Of a stretch of 64,000 nt of DNA, positions 24,741-36,700 are shown in pieces. The notes under the pieces are model-generated. The model was not told the DNA's origin and ran no database searches. It worked only from the letters and a program-made list of their open reading frames with translations. A program made the position numbers and the translations under genes. The DNA is from Euphorbia lathyris (lineage: Eukaryota; Streptophyta; Magnoliopsida; Malpighiales; Euphorbiaceae): positions 31,914,501-31,978,500 of the forward strand of contig NC_088911.1 of NCBI RefSeq assembly GCF_963576675.1, given 5' to 3'. Position 1 is the first letter of the stretch. Each line of letters starts with the position of its first letter.

Positions 24741-25910
24741 CAACCTATGTGAAAGGAAACAAACCAGGTAATTCAAGAACTAAACTCAAACAATCAATAG
24801 AACAATGAAAAGGGAGAATATTATATTAAGGTAACTCAGAATAAAGAACAAGGAAGAACCAGACTCAGGGAGGATTTCACTCCCCTCTCTATCCTGATAG
24901 AGCCCTGCCAAAGCATAATCAAAAGATAAAACAACCTGCCCAAACAAACCATTCCCTACAAACTTTATAACAATAACTCTGTCTAGGCTGCCAGCACATG
25001 CTCCTAGAATAACAAATTTTATTCTAATATTCCTAAAGTATCCCTGGAGTATAACTAACTCAGCCACCTGTAGCTTTCTTAGAATTTCTAGATCTTGGGA
25101 GGTTCCTTTAGTCAAGCTCTTAACAACATTGAAGATAAATTATTCAAAGGCAAGAACTACAACTTCAAAGGCAAAATCGTATGGGTTCACAATTCTTCAA
25201 AGGCAAGAACTACAACTTTAGACTGCTATCTACAGATACATAGAAGCAAGGTGTCCAGTTCCTTAACATCTTATTCTTCCTATTTGGAGATGTGTTTCTA
25301 ACTCCTTTGGCACTGTCAATTCTAACATTTTTTGTTCTACCTGTAAGTTCTATTTTTATTATTGGATTAGATGTCATTCTTTATCTGAATTTTTAGCTTC
25401 TGCATGTATAGCACCAAACACGTAACGCGTCATTCTCAGCTTTTCTCTCTATAATAGTATTATATTGTTTTACTTTAATTATATTTGCAGTTTTAGCAAC
25501 TTTATAGTGTTTTTTTAAGAATTAGTACAATGAATTTTATTATTTTAAGATTAGTTATTGGACATCTACTAATCAACCCACAAGCCTCATGTTTCATTGA
25601 ACCTCTTCTCTTCTCACTCCCTGTTCTTTTTTATGTAGGAAGAAATGAATTTATTTTAAATATTATTATATGACTTTATTATTTTAAAATTAAGTAGAAC
25701 ATGCCTAGCATGGACATCGACAAAGATTAATCACATCTTATATGGTTTCTCAAATTTTCCACCCTTTTAAATAATAATAATATTACAAAACGTCGGTTTC
25801 GTTGAAAACGAACTTCAATAAAAATCCCTCCAAACCACCTCGATAATGGTTAGGAGATAGTTAATTAATCTAAATAATAATAAAATGGAAAGGTGAGTTA
25901 TGGTGTGATT
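24741..25910. other. CACTA interior without recognised gene
   Basis: A minus-strand ORF at 24786-25115 and a plus-strand ORF at 25095-25301 are open but unrecognised. The phrase aaggcaagaactacaac occurs twice (25148 and 25200), a short direct repeat. 25300-25900 is AT-rich with no feature seen. Confidence 0.4.
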
Positions 25911-25928
25911 TGATTGAATGGTGTAGTT

Positions 25929-26180
25929 ATGAGGGGGATGCAAATGAAAAATAGGAATGGGATAGAGCTAGAGCCAGGGAGGTGCAGAAGAACAGATGGG
26001 AAGAAATGGAGGTGCAGCAAAGAAGCAGTGGCAGATCAGAAATACTGTGAAAGACATATGCATAGAGGGCCACAAAGAACAAGAAAGCTTATGGAAGTTG
26101 CTGCTAAGATGAATAATGCTTCTACTACCAATTGCAATCTCTCCATTTCACTAAGTCTTGCTACCAAATCTGTTTTCTGA
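25929..26180 (+). CDS. WRC-domain ORF, GRF-like fragment captured in CACTA
   Basis: The ORF encodes 83 residues. It contains [15 protein letters not shown] followed by the full zinc-binding spacing C-x9-C-x10-C-x2-H and a basic ERHMHRG stretch. This is the WRC domain of plant growth-regulating factors, which mediates DNA binding and nuclear targeting. The QLQ domain that pairs with WRC in true GRFs (transcription factors of leaf and stem growth) is absent. The C-terminal end ([14 protein letters not shown]) is short. The ORF is intact and lies between CACTA termini with the DUF3339 ORF downstream, so a captured gene fragment is most likely. An upstream exon is possible but none was recognised. 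The WRC domain is certain; the function of this copy is unknown. Confidence 0.8.
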   Translation: MRGMQMKNRNGIELEPGRCRRTDGKKWRCSKEAVADQKYCERHMHRGPQRTRKLMEVAAKMNNASTTNCNLSISLSLATKSVF

Positions 26181-26422
26181 AACAATTCATGGTTTTAATA
26201 CCAAGCACCAAGAAAACCCATTAAGAAAAATAGATAATTTATTTAGTTCCATAAAGAAAAGTAGATAATTTATTTGGTTCCATAAAGAAAACCCACTTGA
26301 AAGACATACCTTTCCCTAATTTATTTGGTTCCATCAAGATAATTGGACTACATATATCTATATGTCTTCTCCTCATATCAGGTATTCGAAACATCTCCAT
26401 CGAATTAATTAGGGAAAAAAAG

Positions 26423-26635
26423 ATGAGTGCCGATTGGGGACCAGTTGTGGTTGCAGTGGTGTTGTTCATATTGTTGTCGCCAGGGCTGTTATTTCAGCTA
26501 CCATCAAGGATAAGAGTTGTAGAATTTGGGAATATGAACACAAGTGGAATCGCTATTCTTGTTCATGCTGTTGTTTATTTTTGCATTTACACTATCTTGA
26601 TCATTGCTATTGGTATTCATATACACTTCAATTGA
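26423..26635 (+). CDS. DUF3339 small membrane protein, intact ORF inside CACTA
   Basis: The ORF encodes 70 residues starting MSADWGPVVVAVVLFILLSP, with LLFQLP, VEFGNMNTSG and a second hydrophobic segment at the C-terminus. Length, the N-terminal SxWGPV motif, PG-LLFQLPxR, VEFGNMxTSG and two predicted membrane segments (about residues 6-24 and 43-66) match the plant DUF3339 family, whose biochemical role is unknown. The ATG at 26423 gives the family's N-terminus exactly; the longer reading from 26297 is not needed. It sits 240 bp downstream of the WRC ORF on the same strand and inside the CACTA termini. It could be an intact captured gene. Expression is not shown. Confidence 0.85.
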   Translation: MSADWGPVVVAVVLFILLSPGLLFQLPSRIRVVEFGNMNTSGIAILVHAVVYFCIYTILIIAIGIHIHFN

Positions 26636-26639
26636 TTTC

Positions 26640-27990
26640 CCCTTCTTTCTTCTTTCTAATTCTTTACTTCTTTCTTTTTCTTCTTCTGTATTTTACTCTT
26701 TCTATAAATTTGGTTAATCCATCATCCTATTGACGTTTATGATTGTTTATGTTTCCTTCTTTCTCTTATATAATCACCACAAAATGAAGATTTTATTTCC
26801 TTCTATTCTTCAATTGACATATTATTAACAAAAGTATTTCTTTTTCGGTGATTCGAAACCTATCTTTTTTGCTTACTGATTGGATCTGATTGGTTTGCTT
26901 ACTGATTGGGGAAAGAATCACTTTTTTTGCGGTTAAAGAGGCTTTCTAGTTGCCTTCTTTCGCTTATGAACCTAGTACTTGGGTAGGAACCCTTTTTCCC
27001 TAGCCCGGCTTTCTTATGTCTTTACAGAAGCTGTATCAGTTCTATCTGTAGTAAAAACTTACTGTCTAGTAATGTTTAACACATGAGAGTCGATGTTCAA
27101 GTTTAGGAATAGAAAAGTCTCATCTACTTCCTCTTATTTCATAACCTCTAACCATAGAACTATAGCTATAGTTTCCTTACCACTTGCAAAGAAGAGCTGA
27201 TTCTTTCATAAGCCTAATCCTTCGAAAAAAACTATAGTTAGGGATGCAGATCTATAGTATTGACCCTAACATCAATGGAAGCCAAACGGAGTGAGCCAGA
27301 TGAAAGAGAGCCAGAAAGAAAGATTCTCTATGATTGTGGCCAGAGTTCGGTATAAAAGATAAGATGGTTCCCTAATGAATACGGAATAGGCAGAAAAAAA
27401 GGGATTATGTTTGAAGCAGCCTCAAGGTAAGCCCCACATCAGTGATGCCAACCATCTGAATAAGCGGAATGCTCTAAAGGCATTGAAGGCAGAAGGATTA
27501 TGCCATTTTGCAGATTGTCTAATTAGTACAACACAAAGTTAAAGGTATTATATCATCAATCATTTTAAGGATAAAGAGCCAAATTCATTGAGGGAGTTCC
27601 ATGTATAAAATGACTTGGTATTAATAATACTCTCAATCATGAAACCTTTACTTTAAAGAGAGCCCAAGCACTAACAGAGACAAAAGGCAATTAAATTAAA
27701 GAGCCCAAGCACTAACAGAGACAGAGCAATCAAATTAAAGCATCAGAACCTTACCATTGTACAAGTCTAAAAGCCAAAGTGAAAATTTAACATCCAAATT
27801 TGAATCCATACTTGGAAAATAAAGTGATTTTACTGAATTAATTAGTTAAATGAACTGAAAACCCATAAAAAAGATTCTAGTCCAAAAAGGTTCATCAATA
27901 AGAGACTGAAAACCCACCATATAAAAACAATTAAATCTGTGAAAGCCAGCAGAAATAGATTATAAAGGAATAAGAATGGTAAAAAAAAAA
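26640..27990. other. CACTA interior, possible organelle-like or gene-derived filler
   Basis: 26870-27420 is less AT-rich than its surroundings and reads like plant mitochondrial intergenic DNA, although no mitochondrial gene is recognisable. 27410-27530 has an open plus-strand frame (KPHISDANHLNKRNALKALK) of unknown origin. A phrase near gcccaagcactaacagagac repeats at 27661 and 27702. Confidence 0.3.
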
Positions 27991-27993
27991 TAC

Positions 27994-28156
27994 CCGGAAC
28001 GGCTTTGGATCACCGGTGGGTTTGAAGGCGTCCACCGCCCTGAAAGACCGAACTCGAATGAGCTGAAGTTCTTGGTTGGAGACGAACGCAGATGAGTAGA
28101 GGAAATCAGTAGTGAAGTTTAGGGATTTTACTGTATCACAGAAAGAAGCATCGCGG
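27994..28156 (-). other. Candidate internal exon of an unidentified gene
   Basis: On the minus strand, a polypyrimidine tract ending in cag (28157-28159) is followed by 163 bp with one open frame. The frame ends FKPTGDPKPFR and is followed by a gt donor at 27993-27992. The protein is not recognised. With the WRC and DUF3339 ORFs it would be a third host-derived piece in the CACTA element. The splice sites and open frame are visible; the rest is inference. Confidence 0.35.
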
Positions 28157-28236
28157 CTGAAAAAAAAAGGAAGGAAAGATAGACAAAAAAGAAAGGGAGG
28201 GAGTTTAGGGTTTTTACTGTATGGAATGGCGCCAAT

Positions 28237-28682
28237 TAGACCTGTCCATGGGCCGGGCCGGGCCAGTCGGGTTTTTAAGTAAAAATGCTCAGCCCAAGCC
28301 CAGCTCAGACCACAATTAATTTAGGCGGGCTCGGGCCGGGCTGGGCTCGGGCTTAAAAATCAAATCCCCGAGCCCAACCCATATAAGCCCACCTAAATAT
28401 ATATATATATATATATAATTGTTAATTATAAAAAAATAAATATTATACTTAAAAATAAATATTTAATATATAAATATATATTTATTAATTAATATTAATA
28501 AGCGGGCCGGGCTGGGCCGGCCCGTGTTATTTTTATTAATCCCAAGCCCGCCCAAAAAATAGGCGAGCTTTGGCGGGCCTGGACCGGGCTGGGCCGATGA
28601 ACAATTTTTATTGTCCAAGCCCGGTCCAAAGGACACGGGCCTGGGCGGGCCGGGCAGGTACCCGGGCCCGTGGACAGGTCTA
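28237..28682. mobile_element. Non-autonomous hAT element with GC-rich sub-terminal repeats
   Basis: 446 bp with terminal inverted repeats tagacctgtcca/tggacaggtcta, flanked by the 8-bp duplication gcgccaat (28229-28236 and 28683-28690). Runs of gggccgggc-type motifs lie inside both ends around an AT-rich core with an (AT)n tract near 28398-28418. It is inserted inside the CACTA element. Confidence 0.87.
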
Positions 28683-28921
28683 GCGCCAATTTTTTCACTT
28701 TCCCGCTATCCAAAAATTTCATTTTCTTTTTTAAGGTTGACAAAACTTTTTAATTTTTTAATTGGTGCAGATATAATTAATTAATATGGGGATTTTTTTT
28801 TGTTGAAAAACTAATATGGAGATTCTATTCTAGAATCTGAATTTATATTTTTTCGGCCCATCAAAGCCTATTTATTTTTTAATTTCGTTTATTTTTTCAA
28901 TGAATTAATATATATATTTTT

Positions 28922-29158
28922 GAGATAAGGTGCAAAAATACCCTTAAAGTTTACATCTATGAATAATTTTATCATAACATCTAAAATTGTGCAATTTTAC
29001 CCCTAACATTGGCAGCCAATAGCAAAATGATCCAATTTATTAACGTTAGGGGTTAAATCTTAGCTGCCAACCTTAGGGATAAAATTGCACCGTTTTAGAT
29101 GTTAGGGGTAAAATTGTTTCTGGCTATAGACGTTAGAGGTATTTCTGCAACTTATTCC
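28922..29158. mobile_element. MULE-type MITE (family A), 237 bp
   Basis: The terminal inverted repeats begin gagataaggtgcaaaaatac on the left and ggaataagttgcagaaatac on the right (minus strand). A 9-bp AT-rich duplication tatattttt flanks it (28913-28921 and 29159-29167). The same accccTAACgtt-rich repeats build the larger copies at 44186-46527. It is nested in the CACTA element. Confidence 0.7.
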
Positions 29159-29479
29159 TATATTTTTTTTATTACTTTTTACTTTTGTAGGGCATGTCGT
29201 TATCTTAATTGAATACTTATGGATTAATTTTGTTGCATTCAATTTTTTTTATTATTATTACTTTTTGGAGGGAAATTTTAGAGTAATAAATTGGAGGAAT
29301 TTTAAGACATTAATTGGTGTGAAATTTTGGAGGACGAAATAATACATATACTTTTGGTCAATGCATAGATTTTTTGCGAGATATATTTTGTGGGAATTTT
29401 GAAGTAAAAAAATTCGAAAATGTTAATAAACAAATATTATTTTTTTAGTTGTTATATAAAATTAGCTATACTTAATCTA

Positions 29480-29761
29480 TTTTTATTCAATTAAACGCAA
29501 CATTTTAATAGTTTTTTTACATGACTAAATGTTGCTTTCTCTAAACATCAAGTTGATAAACGCAACATTATCTCTAAATATTGTCTAAATGTTACCTTAG
29601 GTGAAGCAAAACAAATAAAAAAATATCAAAAGCAACACTTTATCTAGAATCATTGCATTTAACATACATGAACAGTAGCAAAAAAATAAATTTAGCTAAT
29701 GCAACGTTTTAAAGCATCACTTTTTAAAAAATGGTTGCAATATGCAATCTATGGTGTAGTG
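29480..29761. repeat. CACTA right TIR and sub-terminal motif array
   Basis: About ten gcaacR/tgttgc motifs lead up to the terminal 15-bp inverted repeat ending at 29761. This mirrors the longer left array. Confidence 0.75.
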
Positions 29762-29825
29762 TCATTATCTCTATTAATTTTCCCTTATTCCTTATTCAAG
29801 AATAATTTGGGTTGTTATCAGTGGT

Positions 29826-31264
29826 TAATTGGACAACAATCAGAATTGCATTTCTGGACATCTGAGTGGATCGTTCCTAGCATGGTGGACCGTTTGGACA
29901 TTCCACCATCAGAAGTAAGGAGGTTAAAAGGTCGGGTCAGGGATCATCGCTTAGGTAATTCATGGAGGGAAATGCCAGCTCTTCGAGTTGTAGTGACAGA
30001 AGCAATTCGTTCAACTGAATGCAGTAAAAAGGATACAGATATTTATCTCTGGCGACTAGTGACGAACGATTGTTTCATAGTGAAGCTTTTTATCGTTGGC
30101 TATCCCTCCCTCCAGTTATTAATTTAATTTGTTTGGTGTGGCAACCTCATATATATCGTTCTCACTCCTTCATTTGTTGGCGTGCGGCTAAAGGCTGTCT
30201 TCTAACCCACATCTGTTACAAGTAAGAGGAATACATATGGTGTCCATGTGCTGTTTTTGTCAAGCACACACAGAAACAATAGATCATTTGATGGTGCATT
30301 GTGCATTTGCTGAGCAAATTTGGTGCAACATCTCTTCTTTGTTTGGCAGACGTGTGTCGCAGACACAGTCGTTATGAGATCTGACATTGCAGGTGGTGGA
30401 GATGTGATTCAGCATGTAGATTCAAGCTTTATGGTACAGCTCGATCGTGCATGGGGTTTGGGTGATTTGGCATGCACAAAACGCGAACTACTTTGACAAT
30501 GAGACATCGAACATTCACGTTTCACTAAGACTCCTATGGGCACAGGTCAGAAGGGCAGATGGCATAAGCAGTGGCACCATTTGGATCTCTCTACTGGAAA
30601 GGTCTATTCTTCATAACCTTGCTCTTATTCCACGACATCCTCGTGCTCCTCGTATTATTCAAGTTCGTTGGTAAACACCACTTGAGGGATGGGTTAAAGC
30701 AAACACAGATGCGTCCGTAATGACCTCTTTCGGATCTGCAGGGTATGGTGGAATTTTCAGGGACAATCTCAGGCAGGTGCTTGGTTGCTTTGCTTCCACG
30801 AGTGACTTGCAGTATGCCCACATGGCTGAGCTCTAAGCTGCGATTGCATCAGTCAAACACACTCACTCCCAAGGCTGGTATAAATTATGGCTGGAGTGTG
30901 ATTCGACTTACATCGTCTCAGTTTTCCATTCCAAGTCGAGCTCAGTCCCGTGGAAAATTGTCTCATAAGTCTGCAGGTGATGCAAGTAGTGGTTTCACAC
31001 ATTTTTCGTGAGGGGAATCAGGTAGCAAACGCGCTGGCTAGCTTTGGTCATTTGAGCTCCGTAACATCTTGGTGGGACTCTCACCCGAACTTTTATGCTA
31101 GTTTTCTTCGAGATAATTTTAGTGGTTGAACCTTGTACTGGTTTGGCTGAGCTTTTAGACATATTTGTATTACCTTTTCACTCTTCTGTTAATAATATTC
31201 GGGCAGAGGGTGGGTCGCTCGAGGGGGTGCCAACCTCGTTGGGATGTCCTTCGGCTACCTATCA
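29826..31264 (+). pseudogene. LINE 2 post-RT region, zf-RVT and RNase H, second segment
   Basis: Continues the LINE 2 reading after the solo LTR: QWLIGQQSELHFWTSEWIVP (29816-29880), CCFC-type zf-RVT remnants (30240-30330), VIWHAQNANYF (30459-30495) and RNase H remnants up to about 31060 including HIFREGNQVANALA-type text. Multiple frameshifts and stops are present. The ORF at 29699-30127 spans the CACTA terminus and LTR by chance and is not a gene. Confidence 0.75.
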
Positions 31265-32450
31265 TGTCACATCTGTGTCCTTAATTTTAGTTATTATACT
31301 CTAATATTAGGTTACCTTATATTTATTTATTGATTGGAGAGTTAATTGAGTATTATGGATATAGTTTGGAGGCCAATTTCATGCTTTAAGTGTAAAATTA
31401 AGAGTTTAGGGTAAGTTTTAAAAGAAGTTAAAGTTTTAAAAGAAGTTAAAGTTTAGAAGGACTAAATGGTATATTTTCCTTTATTGGGAACCTAAATACC
31501 ATATTTCTAGATGTTCATTTCATGCAGATCAAAACAATTGCACATTTCAAAGCCCTCCAACTCCATCACCATCTTCATCTTCTCCATTGTTTTTCATTTT
31601 ATCCCAAATTACCTAGGTGCAGTGATCATTTGATATCCGGAGTTTGCGTGGTCCGATTGAGTAGATTTTTTTTTACAATAGGTTCTAGACATCCTAATAC
31701 ACATTGTGGTTGGTGTGATTTGGATTTGGAGATTTTTAGCATGGATTCGTTCTAAGCAGATTAGAGGGAAAGATTTGAGGCTTAATGTGTTTATTTTCTC
31801 AATTATGGCTAAAGTAAGTAACTATCAACTACCCTTTTGAGTTTTTATGTATATATATATGTATATATCACTCTATGTTTTTCTAGAAATTGATTTCTTA
31901 GGAATTTTTCATATATTTGATTAAATGGTGTTTTTATGATTTAGTTTTAATATGAATTTAAACTATATTCAAGAATATATACATATATGTTTTTGCATGC
32001 GAATTTCAACTTATAATATACATATATGTATACATGATTTGGGTTGTGTTTTGATGAACTTTGTATATTTGATTAATAGTTGTGTAAGATTTGATATTTT
32101 AAGGAATAGAACTAAAGAAAAGTGTATTGAGAAAATTTATTGAAATTGATTTATGAACAAATGTATATGTATGTATTAAGTGATTTCTATAAAGTTATTT
32201 CTTAAAGTAAATTTTAGTTTTAATTAAAGATTGTTAAAGTAATAATTTTGATGAACTTGTGATTTATTGAAATAAAGTTTATACATGATGATTTATGTGT
32301 TTATTTTTAAGAAATTGAAGTTGGTAGTGATAAGTGTAATTTTAAATTATTTATTGGTTATTTTAGTTCAATAATGATTTATGATTTAATATTTTGAAGG
32401 ATGGAATTGAAGAAAGGTACTTGAAAAACCTTATGATGTTGATTTATGAG

Positions 32451-32506
<56 letters not shown>

Positions 32507-33612
32507 CTACATATATATAAATACATTTTTGTTTATAAATTATATTATAAAATTATAATATTTTTAGTATTTATCAAGAGTAATCCGGATAGGTGACTTT
32601 AATTAAAGTCCGTATTTAGTGAGAAATACGGTATGTGTACACAGTTAAAGACCTAATAGGGTATGTCAAAGAAGTGTTGAGTAAGACCATGCAGGGTTAG
32701 ACAAACTTATAAGATATATATCTCGATTCTATTATATTATGTGATTGATATATACGAGAATTATCTCTCGGATGGATACGGTTTGTGAAGTATTTATTGA
32801 GATATGTTTTGTGAAGTCATTATTGATATACAGTTTATGAAGTATTTATTGATATACATATATATAAATATATTTTTGTTTTTAAATTATATTATAAAAT
32901 TATAATATTTTTAGTATCTATCAAGAGTAATTCAGATAGGTGGCTTTAATTAAGTCCGTATTTAGTGAAGTATTTATTGATTTACGGGTATTTTGAACAC
33001 AAGTTTTGGTATTAAATATTTTAATATAATTTTACAATGTGTGATATTTGAGAAATAATGTTTATAACAATCTTATGATATTTTAAATTCCATATTCCCT
33101 TGTCAAAAAAAAAAAATTTGCATATTCGGTTAAAAGTATTATTTTGAGTATTTTATTGTAGTTTAATTCGTAAAATGTTCATTTTTATGAATATGAATTT
33201 TATATGATGCATTTTTAAAAATTAATATATATATATAGTTATTTTGAGTATAAGTACTTTATGTAGTTGATAATTGCTTACTGAGATTTTTGTCTCACGT
33301 TTTTAAATGTTTTAATGTTTTAGGCGAGAAAGAGCAATGTATAGGAGAAGTTACTGGTTGATAGACAAGGTTGAAGTGTCAAGTCATTGGTTTTGTCCTT
33401 AGTTAGGACATTTGCCTCTCATTTGGAGATTTGATTGTATTGGGTAATATTTTGAGACTTCAATGTAGTAGAAATATGGATTTAGTTTGTAATATATCTA
33501 AGAAGAATTCTTGAAAAGTATGATATATATGATATTTGGATAATTGGGAGACTACTATATTTCTATTTCACGCGCCGATGTCGATTGAGGTGGTTTAGGA
33601 TTCGATGTGACA
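31265..33612. mobile_element. Solo LTR, 2,348 bp, in LINE 2 tail
   Basis: TGTCACATC...GATGTGACA ends are flanked by the 5-bp duplication tatca (31260-31264 and 33613-33617). It contains an (AT)n microsatellite at about 32452-32505 and a partial internal direct repeat (about 32560-32650 versus 32890-32970, tatcaagagtaat). There is no coding sequence and no second LTR. The same family, internally deleted but with a primer-binding site, occurs at 39990-43559. Confidence 0.85.
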
Positions 33613-33730
33613 TATCATCTTCCTCGCTTTTAATAAAAAAAATACATTATTGAGTTTCTAATTTATTAATTAATTATCGATTAAATGAAACATAAGTTTT
33701 TTTTTTGAATCAAAAAATCAATGAATTGAA

Positions 33731-36700
33731 TTAATGAACCCGAATTGGGCAATAATGTAACATATTTGGTAACACACAACTCGGTAAAGAATTAAAGAAT
33801 AGTGGACAAGAATTTAATCGTGCCGCCGTAGCCAAAGCATGGGCCGCTCCATTAGCTTGTTGCCGAATCCATCTGACTGAGTAAGAGTCATTTCCGCGCA
33901 TAATATCCTTGCATTTGCCGATTAGATCTCCGAATTCTGATAAATCCGGTTCTGAAGATCGAACAGTATCGACCACCGTCTTGGCGTCCGATTCGAAGAT
34001 CACGTTATTAATCCCCTCCCTACGCATCCATTCCATAGCTTGGAACAGTGCCCCGGCCTCACTCTCCTTCACTGTGAATATGTTTTGTACCTTCTCTGAT
34101 CGGCAGTTCAGAACCGTTCCATGTTCATTACGAAGGACTGCTCCGATTCCGGCGAACCCGTCATCCTTATTAAACGCCGCATCAGTACAACATGATAACC
34201 TGTCCGGCGCTGGGGGATGCCAATTTCTGCATCTGCTGACCTGGTTGTAGCCGCCAGCCAAAGTCGATACTTCCTGTTTCAGCAACTTCGGATGTCCCCA
34301 GTCTTCCCCCGTTATCAATGCTCTGAACCAAATGTCGTCGACTGTCGTGACTTTCGCCTTCCACAGACGGTCGTTCCTTGCCCTCCACAAACTCCAATTG
34401 ATCATAAGGAACGCATTTTCGTCCTTTTCGTTCAGAATTGTTAGAATTTTGTGGAACCAGTCTCCGATTCCCTCGGCTCGCCTTGCCTGTTCATGTATAA
34501 CAGATAGCAGCCTAGCCTTACGCCAAAGTCGAACAGCCACATTACATTCTATAAAACAATGCCATTCGTCTTCCCAACATTCATTACACAACACACAGTT
34601 AACTTGTAATTGGATATCTCGTCTTTGCAAGTTCACTCTAACGGGTAAACTGTTTCTTGTTAGCTGCCAGTTGAAGTAACGGACCTTGTGTGGGATTTCT
34701 GCTTGCCACAGTCGCTTCTAGTTCCCTTCCACGAGATACCTTTCTTCTTCCTCCATATTCACGGTAACTCGGTATGCGCTTTTCACTGAATACATGTCGT
34801 TTGCTTGAGCTTGCCAAATAATTTTATCTTTGAGGCCCGATAACTTTGTTGGAAGTTTGCTGATCTCTCTGATATCTCTGGCATGGAATACCTCCTCCAA
34901 CAATTCAAAATCCCATTCAAGTGTGTTAGGAATAAGTAAATCACATACCTTTAATTGCTCAAGTTCTGCTATCTTGGGGGTTTCGATGAACCCATTTGCC
35001 TCATCTCCCAGCCATCTGTCATTCCATACATTTCTTGAGTTACCATCTCCAATCTTCCATCTGACCCCCTCTCTGAGAATTAGTTGAGAACTCCATATAC
35101 TTCGCCAGATAAAACTAGGAGAATGCCCCAGTGAGGCATTCAAGAAATCCCCTTTATGGTAGTATTTAGCTTTGAAGATTTGACTGACAAGCGAAGTGGG
35201 TTCGGTAATGAGCCACCACACTTGTTTTCCCAACATAGCTAGATTGAAGGCCGTGAAATTCTTGAAGCTAAGTCCTCCTCTTAACTTTGGAATACAGAGT
35301 TTGTCCCATGACATCCAATTCAATCCCCTTTCCCCTGATTTTTTATTTCCCCACCAAAAGGAATTGAGCATCTTCTGCAATTCATCAGCAGTAGACACGG
35401 GTAGTAGAAATACACTCATAAAATATGTGGGAATTGCTTGCCCCGTAGCTCTGATGAGTGTCGCTTTACCGGCTTTGGACATGCCTTTCCCTCTCCAACG
35501 TTGAATTTTTTGCCACAGAAGGTCCCTGAAGTGTGCAAATATAGCTTTTTTTTATCTTCCAACTAGGGAGGGTAAGCCCAGATATTTCCCATTTATGAGA
35601 GGATTGAATACTTCCAGTATGCTACTAATCCCATGTGCCAATTCAGGGGCCACGTTTCTACTGAAAATAATCCCCGATTTACCACAATTGATCGCTTGCC
35701 CTGAAGCTCTTTCATATTTCCTTAGAACCTCCTTAACTCCTCTAGCTTTTTCGATATTTGCATGACAAAACAGAAAGGCATCATCTGCAAATAGGAGGTG
35801 AGAAATGGACGGGGCACTTCTAGTTACCTGACATCCGTGCAGCTTCCCTCTATTCTCTGCCTCTGTAAGTAACACAGTCAAACCTTCCATACAAATCAAA
35901 AACAGATACGGAGACAACGGATCTCTCTGTCTAATTGCGCGCTTAGGTACCACTGGACCCACAAGTTGATCATTCACTCGAATCATATACTCTACAGAGG
36001 AGACACAAAGCATTACCAGGTTGACCCATTTGCTATCAAAGCCCAATTTTAATAGTATCTCCCTCAAATAATTCCAATCCACTCTGTCATAGGCCTTGCT
36101 CATATCAATCTTTAAGGCCATACTTCCCTTCTTCTTTTTAGTATTGCAATTTAGGCTATGGATTAGCTCAAATGCAATTAGGACATTATCATGTATGGAC
36201 CGCCCTTTGATAAACGCAGATTGATTGACAGATATTATCGAAGGAAGAATTGATTTCAGTCTATTAGCCATAACTTTTGACATAATCTTAAACAGCACAT
36301 TGCACAAGGCGATAGGACGAAGTTCTGACATCTCAGAGGGATTCTCGCATTTTGGAATCAATGTAAGAATGGTATTATTGAGACCAGTAGGGAAGTTACC
36401 TTGTTCCATCCAGAAAGAGCCAGCCGCAAAAATATCATCCCCAAGCAGCTCCCAAAAGTGTTGATAGAAATCGGGGTTGAAACCATCTGGGCCCGCCGCC
36501 TTGTCCGGATGCATCTCAAACAGGGCCGCTTTAAATTCCTCTTTTGTGTAGGGTTGCAACAGAACTTCGTTATCATGAGAGGATACCCGCGGTATGACAT
36601 GCTCAACCACTGTCTCCCATTCGACATTGCTTTCAGAGAAAATGCTTGTATAGTATTCCTGCGCAATCTGCCCCAGCCCATCATTATCCGTCACCCAATC

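Larger units (their letters stand above)
19740..29761 (-). mobile_element. CACTA (En/Spm) element of ~10 kb carrying captured host-type genes
   Basis: Perfect 15-bp terminal inverted repeats CACTACACCATAGAT are flanked by the 3-bp duplication tca (19737-19739 and 29762-29764), both diagnostic of CACTA. Sub-terminal arrays of gcaacR-type motifs lie inside both ends. On the minus strand is a broken TNP1-like gene (20643-24740) interrupted by an RTE LINE. On the plus strand are a WRC-domain ORF and an intact DUF3339 ORF. A hAT (28237-28682) and a MULE-type MITE (28922-29158) are nested inside. No TNP2/DDE transposase was recognised, so it is probably non-autonomous. Element orientation is assigned from the TNP1-like gene. 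Confidence 0.88.
18778..29820. mobile_element. Solo LTR (~1,018 bp net) split by a CACTA element
   Basis: The ends are TGATAAC (18778) and GTTATCA (29820), flanked by the 5-bp duplication gtggt (18773-18777 and 29821-29825). Subtracting the CACTA insertion leaves about 1 kb with no coding sequence and no second LTR. This fits a solo LTR left by recombination between two LTRs. It sits in LINE 2 and was later hit by the CACTA element 56 bp from its right end. Confidence 0.75.
17376..33641 (+). mobile_element. LINE 2: RNase H LINE in three pieces, split by two solo LTRs
   Basis: The pieces are 17376-18777, 29826-31264 and 33618-33641. The first carries RT (SGPDGF, NQFGFIPGRS, YADD near 18068). 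The second carries the post-RT region, zf-RVT and RNase H parts. The third is the last bases plus a poly-A tail (33633-33641). Joining across the first gap restores the match to LINE 1 at a conserved SxxxFW segment, with gtggt duplicated at both sides. Joining across the second restores the 3' tail, with tatca duplicated. The element is 5'-truncated and has many stops. The net LINE length is about 2.9 kb, similar to LINE 1. Confidence 0.85.

Noticed and set aside
29699..30127. 142-codon ORF as a gene
   Set aside because: It crosses the CACTA right terminus, the solo LTR end and the LINE 2 restart, so it is a chance fusion.
32452..32505. (AT)n tract as an origin or regulatory site
   Set aside because: It is a simple microsatellite inside a solo LTR. 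Nothing else supports a function.
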